From Enterococcus raffinosus (GTDB lineage Bacteria; Bacillota; Bacilli; Lactobacillales; Enterococcaceae), in NCBI RefSeq assembly GCF_018917525.1, contig NZ_JAHLOS010000026.1:1-64000 (forward strand): a DNA stretch of 64,000 nt. Direction: 5' to 3'. Under the pieces are notes generated by a model that was given only the letters and a program-made list of their open reading frames with translations, was not told the DNA's origin and did no database searches. Every line of letters begins with the position of its first letter. Within the stretch, counting starts at the first letter, position 1. Shown piece after piece: positions 37,573 through 46,730 of the stretch. The position numbers and the translations under genes were made by a program.

Positions 37573-38232
37573 TTAAATCACCCGCCCGTCTTCAAGGTGG
37601 ACGATGTGGTCCGCTGTTTGAGCAATTCCTTCATCGTGAGTGATCATAATCAAGGTTTGACCAAAGCGTTCAACTGATTTTTTTAATAGCGACATTACTT
37701 CTAGTTCTGTTTTCGTATCTAAGTTACCAGTCGGCTCATCCGCTAAAATGATGGCTGGCTCAGCTGCGATCGCTCGTGCGATAGCGACACGTTGCTGTTG
37801 ACCGCCTGATAGCATGCTTGGCAGGGCTTTTTTTCGATCATTCAGGCCAATCGTCTTCAGCAAATCCTCTATAAAGGCTGTGTTGACCCTCCGATTGTCT
37901 AAACCGATCGGCAACACGACATTTTCCCAAACATTTAACGATGGAATCAGGTTATAGTTTTGAAAAATGAAGCCGATCTTTTGACGTCGAAACACCGCTA
38001 ACTCTTCATCCTTCATCCGAAAAACATTTTTACCGTCAATAATGACTTGTCCAGAATCAGGACGGTCCAATGCCCCCATCAAATTCAACAGCGTACTTTT
38101 TCCAGAACCAGATTTCCCAACAATCGCAACAAAGTCGCCTTTTTCTACTTCCAGATCAATATGGTCAACCGCCTTCACAATTGAACTCCCATCGTTATAG
38201 TGTTTCACCAAATCCCGAATTTTTAAAATCAT
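37573..38232 (-). CDS. ABC transporter ATPase (MacB/LolD family)
   Basis: A 219-residue ATP-binding protein. Walker A is GKSGSGKST (about 38-46), signature [15 protein letters not shown], Walker [14 protein letters not shown], and the switch His is in THDE. It drives the adjoining FtsX-type permease, whose start follows immediately. AAGGAG precedes the ATG. Confidence 0.93.
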   Translation of the reverse strand: MILKIRDLVKHYNDGSSIVKAVDHIDLEVEKGDFVAIVGKSGSGKSTLLNLMGALDRPDSGQVIIDGKNVFRMKDEELAVFRRQKIGFIFQNYNLIPSLNVWENVVLPIGLDNRRVNTAFIEDLLKTIGLNDRKKALPSMLSGGQQQRVAIARAIAAEPAIILADEPTGNLDTKTELEVMSLLKKSVERFGQTLIMITHDEGIAQTADHIVHLEDGRVI

Positions 38233-38272
38233 TTTTTACTCCTTCTTTCTCTCATTTCTATACTCTTAGTAT

Positions 38273-38298
38273 AAAAAAGAATCCTTGCAGGATTCTTT
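38273..38298 (-). terminator. Terminator between kinase and ABC genes
   Basis: AAAGAATCCT pairs with AGGATTCTTT around TGC, with Ts on the minus-strand side. It separates the two-component genes from the ABC genes, so the transporter probably has its own promoter. Confidence 0.75.
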
Positions 38299-38387
38299 CA
38301 GTGAACATAACAAAATTGTAAGAAAAAGCGAACAGATTTATCCATTCGGTTTAGCTTTAGTGTAAGTCAGTAAGAATGGTGTAGCAC

Positions 38388-39515
38388 CTATGGTAATGGC
38401 AACGTTAATTGAAAATTTGATCCTCGAGGATGATGACGTTTTACCATCACAGTTCCTGCTTGTCCTTCGATGATTTTCCGTGTCAAATATAGACCGATCC
38501 CTGAACCTTCTATAGCTTCACTATTTCTTCCACGATAGAAACGTTGGTATATCAAATTCTGTTCTTCTTTTGGAATACCCGGTCCCTCATCGATGATTTC
38601 GATTAAAACGTAAGTCACTAGTAGCGAAGCTTTGACTTTTACCGTGGATTGACTTGGTGAATATTTGACTGCATTTTCTAATACATTGCCTAAAGCCTCT
38701 AATGTCCATTTTTTATCAACCCAAACTGACGTATCCTCTAAAAGCTCCACCTCTATCTCAATTTCCTTTTCGATTGCTTTTATGATAACGCTGTTCACCG
38801 CTTTATTTAATAGTTGCTGCAGGGAAAGCTTTTGTGGCTGTAACTGGATTAGATCAGTCTCCAACTGTGAAATTTTTGCCAGTCCGTCCAGCATCATATC
38901 TAGCTTATTAATTTGAATTTCTGTTTGTGCGGCAAACTTTTTCCGCTCCTGCTCCTCATATTGGTCCGAAAGTGCAATGTCCAAACTTAGTTTCAATGAT
39001 GCCACCGGAGTTTTTAACTGATGCGTGATATCCGTAACACTGGATTTCAAATTTCCCTCCTCACGCTGACTCCGCTGCAGTAACAACTCATTTTGAGTCA
39101 AATTCTCGTGATACTCTTTGGATATCTTCTCTAAGCTTTTTTGAAGTTTTATTTTTTCATTCAATTGCCAAAAGAATATTAACGAAATCAACAACCAACA
39201 AAGTGTGAAAATTTGTAGGTTTCTAATAAAGAGTGTCCGTAGTAGGCGTGGATGATCCATTTTATCAACCAAACTATATTTACCTTCTAAGGAAGCTCCC
39301 TCGTTGGCCAACTCAGAGTTTTTTTCTACTTTAAAAGTCTTGATCAACGCTGCCTCTGAAAATTTAGCTTCCTTAACTAACAGTGCTAAAGTCGCTTGAC
39401 GATCCTGCTCGATTTCCGAATACATTTTAAGATTTTGAGCGATAAACAGTGCAAAGCACCCTATAGATATCAACACGTAAACCAAAATTATTTTTTTTGA
39501 ACGTCGTTGATCCAT
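38388..39515 (-). CDS. Sensor histidine kinase
   Basis: A 375-residue kinase. Membrane segments at about 9-27 and 93-114 enclose a 65-residue outside loop. The phosphoacceptor is in TDITHQLKTPVASL, and the ATPase domain has NVLENAVKYSPS, DEGPGIP and GSGIGLYL. It overlaps its regulator by 28 bases. The pair next to an FtsX-type exporter recalls VncRS-Vex and VanS-like sets, but no known inducer can be named. Confidence 0.9.
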   Translation of the reverse strand: MDQRRSKKIILVYVLISIGCFALFIAQNLKMYSEIEQDRQATLALLVKEAKFSEAALIKTFKVEKNSELANEGASLEGKYSLVDKMDHPRLLRTLFIRNLQIFTLCWLLISLIFFWQLNEKIKLQKSLEKISKEYHENLTQNELLLQRSQREEGNLKSSVTDITHQLKTPVASLKLSLDIALSDQYEEQERKKFAAQTEIQINKLDMMLDGLAKISQLETDLIQLQPQKLSLQQLLNKAVNSVIIKAIEKEIEIEVELLEDTSVWVDKKWTLEALGNVLENAVKYSPSQSTVKVKASLLVTYVLIEIIDEGPGIPKEEQNLIYQRFYRGRNSEAIEGSGIGLYLTRKIIEGQAGTVMVKRHHPRGSNFQLTLPLP

Positions 39516-40162
39516 AGATACCCCACTCCCCGAACGGTTTTGATTCGTTCCTTACCGATTTTCTGCCGCAACCGGCTAATATTAACTGAAACAGTATTCG
39601 TATCAACATACTCGCCTTTAGTATCCCAGATTTGATCAAGTAACTGATCTGTTGAAAGAATTTGTTTCGGGTTTTCCATGAAAAGCACCAGCAATTGGAT
39701 CTCCGTCTTACTTAAAGGCAATAGCTCTCCTTGAAGCTTCACTTTCATTTCCGTCAAAGAAACAGATAATTCCCCAGATATTAATTCTTGTCCTTGATTA
39801 CGCACGACTCGCTTCATCATCGCCTGCACTTTTGAAACCAAGACCATCAAACTAAAAGGTTTAGTCATATAATCGTCGGCGCCATGAACATAGCCCGACA
39901 CAATATCGTGTTCCTGATTATAAGAAGTCAGCATCAAAATCAAGACATTCGATTGTTCGCGAATTTTCTGACAAAAATCCAAGCCGCTGCCATCTGGCAA
40001 AGAAAGATCACTGATAATTAAATCAATCTCATTTTGTTCGAATGCCCGCTCAGCCGAAGTAATATCTAAACAAGTCGTGACCTCGTACCCTTCTCTAGTC
40101 AAACATAATTGAATCCCATTATTTAAATTTTGATCGTCCTCTAATAAAAGAATTTTTCCCAT
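39488..40162 (-). CDS. OmpR-family response regulator
   Basis: A 224-residue regulator. The receiver has ED at residues 8-9, Asp52 in ISDLSLPDGSG, and the TKPF Lys. The winged helix has VDTNTVSVNISRLRQKIG and the GVGY wing. The frame extends to 40306, but AGGAGG directly before the ATG at 40162 and the family start MGKILLLEDD fix it here. Probably controls the ABC genes 2 kb downstream. Confidence 0.92.
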   Translation of the reverse strand: MGKILLLEDDQNLNNGIQLCLTREGYEVTTCLDITSAERAFEQNEIDLIISDLSLPDGSGLDFCQKIREQSNVLILMLTSYNQEHDIVSGYVHGADDYMTKPFSLMVLVSKVQAMMKRVVRNQGQELISGELSVSLTEMKVKLQGELLPLSKTEIQLLVLFMENPKQILSTDQLLDQIWDTKGEYVDTNTVSVNISRLRQKIGKERIKTVRGVGYLWINDVQKK

Positions 40163-40253
40163 TTTTCCTCCTAATATACCAAATACACCCATTTGATTAC
40201 TCTTACCTCTAACTCTATCAATGAACAGGAGCCCTGACAATACTACTTTAGGC

Positions 40254-40294
40254 AAAAAAAGAGGATAAAACCATCGCAAAATGATTTTATCCTC
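40254..40294 (-). terminator. Terminator after the MgtC-like gene
   Basis: On the minus strand GAGGATAAAA pairs with TTTTATCCTC and is followed by seven Ts. The stem includes noncoding bases just past the stop. Confidence 0.75.
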
Positions 40295-40298
40295 CATT

Positions 40299-41003
40299 TT
40301 AAACATTGATCATGCGTAGTTTCGTGATATTTTTATACATGGATAAGTCCTCAATCACATCCGTATAATTCATTCCACGCGGCAAGTCGATCGTGTAGAC
40401 ATTCGTATAAATCCGATAATCGTCCATGAAATCAACGTCAAAATCGACATCCTCTACTTCGATTTTTTTACTCTCAAAATAGTTCATAATAAATTCCTTG
40501 GTCGCTTCACGATGGATATAACGAATTTCCAGCTTTTTGATGGCATTGATTTTGATGATTCGTTTTACCACTGTTAAAGCCAAAATAATCCCCACAAAAC
40601 TGCAAATAGCGATCGTGTAATAGCCCATACCGATGGCGATTCCTAAACCAGCACCTGCCCAGATCGAAGCTGCTGTTGTCAGCCCTTTAACCGAACGGTT
40701 GCTGACCATGATTGTACCGGCACCGAGAAAACCAATTCCGCTGACGACTTGCGCAATTAGACGCGCTTCATCTGCTCGCACCACCCCGACAAATTCTGGC
40801 TTCGCCGCTGCATAACGCAAGGCCTGATCAGCAATTTCCACTTGGATCAACGCAATAATCGTCGCTCCCATACAAACTAAAATATGCGTTCGAATTCCAG
40901 CAGGTCGATTCTTATATTCTCGTTCAATCCCGATGGCACCACCCATGATCATAGCTAAAAATAGTCGCAGCATAATTTCATAAACGGATAATTTCAAATC
41001 CAT
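40299..41003 (-). CDS. MgtC/SapB family membrane protein
   Basis: A 234-residue protein. Four to five membrane segments lie in the first 145 residues, with the family sequence GGAIGIEREYKNRPAGIRTH and GIGFLGAGTIM, then a soluble ACT-like C-terminal domain. Relatives help growth at low Mg2+ or under acid stress and, in pathogens, inside macrophages. It is monocistronic. The role here is inferred from the family only. Confidence 0.87.
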   Translation of the reverse strand: MDLKLSVYEIMLRLFLAMIMGGAIGIEREYKNRPAGIRTHILVCMGATIIALIQVEIADQALRYAAAKPEFVGVVRADEARLIAQVVSGIGFLGAGTIMVSNRSVKGLTTAASIWAGAGLGIAIGMGYYTIAICSFVGIILALTVVKRIIKINAIKKLEIRYIHREATKEFIMNYFESKKIEVEDVDFDVDFMDDYRIYTNVYTIDLPRGMNYTDVIEDLSMYKNITKLRMINV

Positions 41004-41087
41004 CTGTGCACCACCCCTTCAGTTTGGCTTTCATTCTGAAAAGCTCTTCTACTTTAGTATAGCACGGCAGCAAAAAAAGAATGCCGC

Positions 41088-41795
41088 TTAACCTTTTAAT
41101 CCCTTCAATTCAACCTCTGTCAATGGTCGGTAGTTCCCTTTGAGTAACTCTTGAGGCAAGGTAAGCTTCCCCATACGAATTCTCTTTAGATAAGTTACTT
41201 CTTTCCCGCAGGCCTTAACCATTCGTTTGACTTGATGGAATTTCCCCTCATGCAAAATAATTCGTACCTTTGATTTATTTTCTGTTGCTTCATCAATCAA
41301 TAATTCTGCTGGCAACGTCATTTCTCCATCTAACAAAATTCCCTCAACAAAACGCTGTTGATCCTCGGCCGTCATCACGCCTTGAACCTCAGCGAAATAT
41401 TCCTTTTCTACATGCTTCTTTGGAGACAGCAATTCATGAGCTAATTTACCGTCATTGGTAATTAACAACAGCCCCTCAGTGTCTTTATCTAAACGGCCCA
41501 CTGGAAAAAGATCACTGCGGTAATCAGTTGGTGAAAATAGATCCATCACGGTCTGATCATGCTTATCCTCTGTCGCACTCACGACACCAGCCGGCTTATG
41601 TAATAAATAGTAGTAAAACTCTTGATAATGCAAGATTTCACCCTGGTACTCAATCTGATCCTTCTCTGGATCGATCTGTTTTTTATCTGATTTTTCAGTT
41701 TGCTGATTCACCTTGATCTGACCCTTTTTGATCAACTGCTTGACTTCTTTGCGGCTGCCTAAGCCGACCTCTGCCAAAAATTTATCTAAACGCAT
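41088..41795 (-). CDS. rsuA: 16S rRNA pseudouridine synthase, RsuA family
   Basis: A 235-residue enzyme with an N-terminal S4 RNA-binding domain (about 1-55) and a catalytic domain with GRLDKDTEGLLL, where Asp103 is the catalytic residue. The HEGKFHQVKRM motif near the C-terminus is typical of RsuA/RluB/RluF proteins. RsuA modifies U516 of 16S rRNA; a 23S target cannot be excluded by eye. Confidence 0.88.
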   Translation of the reverse strand: MRLDKFLAEVGLGSRKEVKQLIKKGQIKVNQQTEKSDKKQIDPEKDQIEYQGEILHYQEFYYYLLHKPAGVVSATEDKHDQTVMDLFSPTDYRSDLFPVGRLDKDTEGLLLITNDGKLAHELLSPKKHVEKEYFAEVQGVMTAEDQQRFVEGILLDGEMTLPAELLIDEATENKSKVRIILHEGKFHQVKRMVKACGKEVTYLKRIRMGKLTLPQELLKGNYRPLTEVELKGLKG

Positions 41796-41893
41796 ATTTT
41801 TTAAATCCTCCGCCTAACTTTTCTAGTGTTCACTATAGCCAAAGGAAGAAAAAGAAGCAAGCTCAGCCGTACAATTGACTGAGCTTGTACTGC

Positions 41894-42520
41894 TTATTCA
41901 AACAATTGATCGATCTCACCATTTTTTAAATAGGGGATTGCTTGTCGAATTTTTTCATCCGGCCAATCCCACCATTTAAGCTGCTGCAATTTCTGAACCG
42001 TTTCCGAATCAAATCGTTGTTTGATTTCCTTTGCTGGAACACCGCCAACTACGCTATAGGCCGGAACATCTTTCGTCACTACCGCCTTTGCTCCGATGAT
42101 CGCGCCATCTCCGATGTGAACACCAGATAAAATGGTCGCCTCATAGCCGATCCAGACATCATTTCCGATCACGATATCGCCTTTATTGTCCCAAGCCGAA
42201 GTCACCTGTTCTTTGTCTAACTGCCACTCTTCATAAAACAAAGGAAAAGTGTAGGTCGAAAGAGCTGACTGTGCATGATTCGCACTATTGAAAATAAAGG
42301 TCGCACCACAAGCAATCGAACAAAATTTGCCAATAATCAAACGATCATGATTGATCGGATACTGATACAAGACATTATTTTTCTCAAAGTTACAGGGATC
42401 GCTGCGAAAATCATTATAAATCGTGTAGTCCCCAACCGAAATCGTCGGCCGCGTAATTGCTGCTTGTAGATAAATCGTTTCATGATCATTACTTCTAGGG
42501 TAAAGCTTTTCTACTGGAAT
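41894..42520 (-). CDS. Vat/CatB-like xenobiotic acetyltransferase, apparent ATT start
   Basis: A left-handed beta-helix acetyltransferase of 208 residues. Hexapeptide repeats run through [16 protein letters not shown] and [15 protein letters not shown]; the catalytic His lies in NSANHAQS, and [13 protein letters not shown] closes the domain. Relatives acetylate streptogramin A, chloramphenicol or simple sugars; the substrate here is unknown. No ATG, GTG or TTG fits the family N-terminus: a perfect AAAGGAGG is followed by eight bases and then ATT (42518-42520), which begins [18 protein letters not shown], the family start. A TTG at 42370 would delete the first 50 residues. Either ATT is the start codon or ATG was lost. 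Confidence 0.75.
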   Translation of the reverse strand: MPVEKLYPRSNDHETIYLQAAITRPTISVGDYTIYNDFRSDPCNFEKNNVLYQYPINHDRLIIGKFCSIACGATFIFNSANHAQSALSTYTFPLFYEEWQLDKEQVTSAWDNKGDIVIGNDVWIGYEATILSGVHIGDGAIIGAKAVVTKDVPAYSVVGGVPAKEIKQRFDSETVQKLQQLKWWDWPDEKIRQAIPYLKNGEIDQLFE

Positions 42521-42872
42521 AGTTCTCTCCTCCTTTTTTTCGTTAGATAACCATTCCAGTTAAAACAATGCACCTCTTCATACGTTCACGCTCCTTAAAA
42601 TAAGTATACCATCGGGGAGGACTCAGCAAAATAGCTGACTCATTGTTACGGTTACGGAATTAATCTCAAATCGTATATACGTTTCTTAGTCAATACTAAG
42701 AACTATGTAAAAGCAGATCTGACAGCTAGCTCGTAGGCCAGAATTCATTTTTCGAAACCCATGAAAAATGAAGCTGATTCTCACTTCGCATATCATTCTG
42801 CTAAACAGTTTGTCTTCTTTATCTTCAAACATTGATAGTTAGATTTGAAGCTTTAGTCCTGCGAAAAGCAGA
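42521..42872. other. Intergenic, no gene seen
   Basis: Contains an inverted repeat CATTTTTC ... GAAAAATG at 42747-42769 and no supported frame. Promoter of the acetyltransferase should lie at about 42545-42620. Confidence 0.45.
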
Positions 42873-42876
42873 ACTG

Positions 42877-42910
42877 AAAAAAAGCACCAAGGAATTTTCC
42901 TCGGCACTTT
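42877..42910 (-). terminator. Terminator after nagB
   Basis: On the minus strand AAAGTGCCGAGGAA pairs with TTCCTTGGTGCTTT, followed by Ts. Confidence 0.8.
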
Positions 42911-42921
42911 ATTAAATACAA

Positions 42922-43623
42922 TTATAATTTACTTGCTGCGTCTTCGTCGATGATCACTGTTACGTCAGCATGGTTTTGTAAAACACTTGCAGGTAGATCA
43001 ACAGTTACTTCACCATCAATCATGCCTTTGATTGCATCAGCTTTATCTGTACCGAAAGCCATCAACAAGATTTTTTTGCTTTGCATGATTGAACCAATTC
43101 CCATTGATAATGCATGAGTCGGAACATCTTCTACTTTATCGAAGTAACGTTTGTTGGCTTCGATTGTTGATTCTGTTAATTCAACCACGTGAGTAGTGAC
43201 ATCAAATGGTGTTCCTGGTTCGTTGAAACCGATATGTCCGTTACGGCCGATTCCTAATACTTGCAAGTCAAGTGGATGTTCAGCGATCACACCATCATAA
43301 CGTTTGCATTCAGCTTCTAAATCTTCTGCTTTCCCATTTGGTACGAAAGTTTCTTTAAATGGTTTTTTGTTGAATAAATGATCATTCATGAAGAAACGAT
43401 AGCTTTGTTCGTCTGATCCATCTAATCCTACATATTCATCTAAGTTTACAGAAGTCATATCTGAAAAATCTAAATCACTAGTCGTCATTTCTTTATATAA
43501 AGTTTCAGGAGTGCTGCCTGTTGCTAGTCCTAATACTTTTACGCCGTTTTCCATTCCATCTTTGATGATTTCAAATGCTTTTTTTCCGCCTTCGTTGGCA
43601 TCTTTCACACGAATTACTTTCAT
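42922..43623 (-). CDS. nagB: Glucosamine-6-phosphate deaminase NagB
   Basis: A 233-residue enzyme that turns glucosamine-6-phosphate into fructose-6-phosphate and ammonia, joining amino-sugar use to glycolysis. Signature parts are [23 protein letters not shown] and [15 protein letters not shown]. The frame opens at 43668; the ATG at 43623 has GGAG nine bases upstream and is the family start. A NagR-type operator lies 23 bases before the ATG. Confidence 0.94.
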   Translation of the reverse strand: MKVIRVKDANEGGKKAFEIIKDGMENGVKVLGLATGSTPETLYKEMTTSDLDFSDMTSVNLDEYVGLDGSDEQSYRFFMNDHLFNKKPFKETFVPNGKAEDLEAECKRYDGVIAEHPLDLQVLGIGRNGHIGFNEPGTPFDVTTHVVELTESTIEANKRYFDKVEDVPTHALSMGIGSIMQSKKILLMAFGTDKADAIKGMIDGEVTVDLPASVLQNHADVTVIIDEDAASKL

Positions 43624-43645
43624 GGTTAAACGCTCCTTTATCAAT

Positions 43646-43659
43646 TTGGTATACACCAA
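43646..43659. promoter_or_regulatory. NagR-type (GntR/HutC) operator
   Basis: TTGGTATACACCAA is a near-perfect palindrome that matches the TTGGTATAnACCAA-type sites of NagR/DasR regulators of amino-sugar genes. Its place before nagB supports this. The regulator gene is not in the window. Confidence 0.65.
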
Positions 43660-43781
43660 TTTTAACACCGATCAACGAATTTTACAATAAGAAAGTCTAG
43701 ACCAAAATATTAAGTTTTTCTACTGTTCTTGCTTAAAGCTATTATCATCAATTTCTTCGGGAAGGTAAAGCCTTTTCCACA

Positions 43782-43825
43782 AAAAAACTCCAGAACAGAA
43801 TTTTCTCTGCTCTGGAGATTTTTTA
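43782..43825. terminator. Terminator of the amidohydrolase operon
   Basis: CTCCAGAACAGA pairs with TCTGCTCTGGAG, flanked by As and Ts. It ends the DUF3100 operon. Confidence 0.85.
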
Positions 43826-44311
43826 TTTTCCGGTTAAAAGCAATCCGATCTGTGCAATGATCGCACTCCCAAGATAGGTCCCAATAAAAACAAAGACAGC
43901 AACAATCGCAACGCGCCAAGATGTTTTCCGTAAATCCATCAAACTATCCGCCACTGAAAGACCCGCAAAAGCTAAAATCGGCGTAGTGATCGATAAGAAA
44001 TCAACACCAGCGATCGCCTGAACAAAAAAATCAGAAAGCAGGCAGAAGAACAACGAGGTTAAGGACACCCAGCCTAAGATTGGAAAATCAGCTAAAACTT
44101 TGATATTGGTTTTCTTTACTAGCGTTGAGATAAATACGCCGATCATCGAAAAGGCCCACAATACTACTAAACCTTGAATTGTATTAAAGGTAATTGGAGT
44201 AGAAGCTGGATTTTTAAGTAATTTGATTCCCTGTGTAAATAAAATCAAGCAGATACTTAACAATAATACGAGTGAAATCTTAATATATTCATTAGACTGT
44301 TTCTTTTCCAC
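43823..44311 (-). CDS. Small membrane protein paired with the DUF3100 protein
   Basis: A 162-residue protein with about five hydrophobic segments and no recognised domain. It overlaps the DUF3100 gene by 20 bases. The tight overlap and shared membrane location suggest that the two make one transporter, like split two-component permeases. Function unknown. Confidence 0.7.
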   Translation of the reverse strand: MEKKQSNEYIKISLVLLLSICLILFTQGIKLLKNPASTPITFNTIQGLVVLWAFSMIGVFISTLVKKTNIKVLADFPILGWVSLTSLFFCLLSDFFVQAIAGVDFLSITTPILAFAGLSVADSLMDLRKTSWRVAIVAVFVFIGTYLGSAIIAQIGLLLTGK

Positions 44312-45098
44312 GGCGTGATCCTCCTGTCAGTAAGTTGTACATGAAACGCTGCAATGGCACTGCAATAAAGACCATCGTATAGGTTCCTAAAAAACTGGTC
44401 AATAATTGACTTGCCGCCGCATAGGCTGCAATCGTCGTTTCATTTTCAGGCATTAAGGCAATTAAAGAAGATGAAGCCGCCGTCATCATGCTGGCAGAGC
44501 CGACTCCTGAACTCATGGCTAACGCGCGATAATCGAAACCAAGTCCCGCCATGATCGGCGCAAAAATACTAAAGAAAATCGACCCGAATAATGTACCAAT
44601 CAAATAAAGTGATAATACACCGCGTCCTTCGGCAGAATCTAGCGTATACTTTTCAGAAATATACGCTAGCTCGCCTTCCCGACCTAGACCCAGAGTTGCT
44701 CCGATGGCCTCCCGACGCAAGCCTAACATAAGCGCTACTGGCAGACCAATAAGAACCGTTCCCACGTTCCCCAATTCTTGGAATAAGAAAACCCAGCCAA
44801 CACTCAGTATTTCCTTCAATCTCGGTGCTACATCAGCCCCGTATCGTGCCATTAACGGCAGCATGATATACAATAAATACTTTGCTGAAAATTGAATGTT
44901 GCCCTTTGAATAAATTTTAGCAACCAATCCTTTGCGAAGCACTGGTAATCCAAACAGCATCGCCAACAATACAGAAAATACTAACGGCAAAACAGTAACA
45001 GTCGTATTTCCTAACGTAATGAATTGCATCCCGATCAATTCTGCGATCGTTACCACCGCCACAACAAAACCAACTAACCACACTAATTGCTTTTTCAT
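44292..45098 (-). CDS. DUF3100 membrane protein
   Basis: A 268-residue protein with about seven to eight membrane segments, of the DUF3100 type. A Gly-rich segment SSGVGSASMMTAASSS in the C-terminal half resembles a substrate-binding re-entrant loop. The family has no established function, but is often next to M20 amidohydrolases, as here, where the hydrolase stop overlaps its start by four bases. A role as carrier for the hydrolase substrate or product is an inference. Confidence 0.75.
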   Translation of the reverse strand: MKKQLVWLVGFVVAVVTIAELIGMQFITLGNTTVTVLPLVFSVLLAMLFGLPVLRKGLVAKIYSKGNIQFSAKYLLYIMLPLMARYGADVAPRLKEILSVGWVFLFQELGNVGTVLIGLPVALMLGLRREAIGATLGLGREGELAYISEKYTLDSAEGRGVLSLYLIGTLFGSIFFSIFAPIMAGLGFDYRALAMSSGVGSASMMTAASSSLIALMPENETTIAAYAAASQLLTSFLGTYTMVFIAVPLQRFMYNLLTGGSRRGKETV

Positions 45099-46363
45099 AC
45101 ATTCCCTCCGATTGAATCAATTAACTCTTTATATTCTTCAAATGAACGACGATAAAATTGGCTTTCATCCAAATTACCAGACATTTCCATTAGGACCTCC
45201 GATAAAAATTCTGGGAAGGTCTCTAAAACAAATTCTGGATCGATCATTTTAAAATCATCCCCATGAATTGTCCCCTCAAATCCCCCATAACTGATTTGGA
45301 TACAAGGCATCATAAATGCCAAATCACCAATATCACCAGCTGCAGCGATCCCACCGCGATCGTCAATAATATCCGGAATCTTGTCAAACTTCGCAAAGGT
45401 CCGCTCCACAAAACTGTTTAGATAGCGATCCTGAACAAAAGGCAGATAGCCCATCTCCGTTTCGATCGTCACTTCACCTTCCAAAGCAAACGCACTTCCT
45501 TGCGCAGCGCGGTCAAGCTTACGCGCTACTTCTGGCATATATTCCAGTGTTTTACAACGTAAATCCGTTCCCACAGTAATATGATTTGGAATCACGTTGG
45601 TCGACATATCACTGTCCATTACGATCGGATTGACTCGAATCGATTCTGTATCCTTAAATTGTTGCCGACTCAACCCAATCGCTGTATTGAACAACGTCGA
45701 CATGCTGTAGGCATTGATACCTGAAAAAGGATCAAAGCCAGCATGAGCCGCTTTTCCCGAAAAATGATATCGTTTGTACAAAAATCCTGCTAAATCACAA
45801 TTCACTTCAATCGTCGGCCGTTCAAATACCTCCCCGATAGCATGAACGCAGACACCAAAGTCAATATCATCAAAAATCCCTAAGGACATTGCTTCTGGTT
45901 TACCGCCTAAGAACTGGATTTTGCCAGCATCTCGAAGCTCCTTGCGGAAATCCAGATCTAAATATTCTTCTGCTGGTACAAAGATAAAGCACAGATTGAA
46001 GTCTAGCTCTTTATAACTCTCGGTTTTAACATAATGATCGTATAAAGCCAACGCGATTGCGACTTGCGTAAAGTGCCCGCAATTATGCGCTGCTCCCGTT
46101 TCAGCATCCGCCTGAAAATGGGTTGGTGCATAAACCGCGTCTAACTCCGCGATAAAAGCCATCGTTCGTTTCTTATCTGTTGATAAAAATGATTTGATCC
46201 CAGTTTCTGAAAATTTCGAAAATTCAACCGATGGATTGATCCGCGTTAACTCTCCGATTACCTTTTCAGATGTGCGATGTTCTTTATAGCCTAATTCAGG
46301 ATGTAAAAATAAATCCTCCGTAAATGCTTTCAAATGATGATAATACTCAGCAAACGTCGTCAT
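45095..46363 (-). CDS. M20-family amidohydrolase
   Basis: A 422-residue zinc-type hydrolase of the M20D/AbgB kind, which cleaves amide bonds of N-acyl or aminobenzoyl-glutamate type compounds. The metal-binding Cys-Gly-His is in HNCGHFTQVA, with PAEEYLDLD (catalytic and ligand Glu) and a dimerisation domain in the middle; KAAHAGFDPFSG carries the conserved His. No signal peptide. ATG at 46363 with GGGGGAG upstream; a longer frame lacks support. It is the first gene in the DUF3100 operon. Confidence 0.82.
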   Translation of the reverse strand: MTTFAEYYHHLKAFTEDLFLHPELGYKEHRTSEKVIGELTRINPSVEFSKFSETGIKSFLSTDKKRTMAFIAELDAVYAPTHFQADAETGAAHNCGHFTQVAIALALYDHYVKTESYKELDFNLCFIFVPAEEYLDLDFRKELRDAGKIQFLGGKPEAMSLGIFDDIDFGVCVHAIGEVFERPTIEVNCDLAGFLYKRYHFSGKAAHAGFDPFSGINAYSMSTLFNTAIGLSRQQFKDTESIRVNPIVMDSDMSTNVIPNHITVGTDLRCKTLEYMPEVARKLDRAAQGSAFALEGEVTIETEMGYLPFVQDRYLNSFVERTFAKFDKIPDIIDDRGGIAAAGDIGDLAFMMPCIQISYGGFEGTIHGDDFKMIDPEFVLETFPEFLSEVLMEMSGNLDESQFYRRSFEEYKELIDSIGGNV

Positions 46364-46683
46364 CTGACTCCCCCTTATTGTGATTGCTTTTGAAAAGCAG
46401 CCTATATTGCTTCTCAAAAAATTGTCCCCTTAACTTTTTCGAGCGCTTCATGAAATGAAATTTCTCGACTTGTCTATAATATCTTTTTAAAAAGAAAGAA
46501 TCAAGAGGATTTCACCAAAAACACGAACTATTTCGATACTATCAGCTCTTAACGTTTCCTTATACACCGGACAGAGCCTGTTTAAAATGATGTGATTTCT
46601 AAAAATCATCTAAAAAAACCATTTGTAAATTTAGAAAAAGATCATTTTAACGCACCATTTGAAACAAAATTTCTTTATAAATA
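46364..46683. other. Intergenic, promoter region
   Basis: Holds the promoter of the amidohydrolase operon on the minus strand; no clear sites were picked. A weak hairpin, GATTT/AAATC with flanking GAT/ATC, lies at about 46588-46611. Confidence 0.4.
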
Positions 46684-46722
46684 AAAAAATCCCCCACCGC
46701 AATTATTTATCGCAATGGAGGA
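46684..46722 (-). terminator. Terminator after mtlD
   Basis: On the minus strand CCTCCATTGC pairs with GCGGTGGGGG through two G-T pairs, then GATTTTTTT. Confidence 0.65.
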
Positions 46723-46730
46723 AGGAGAAG

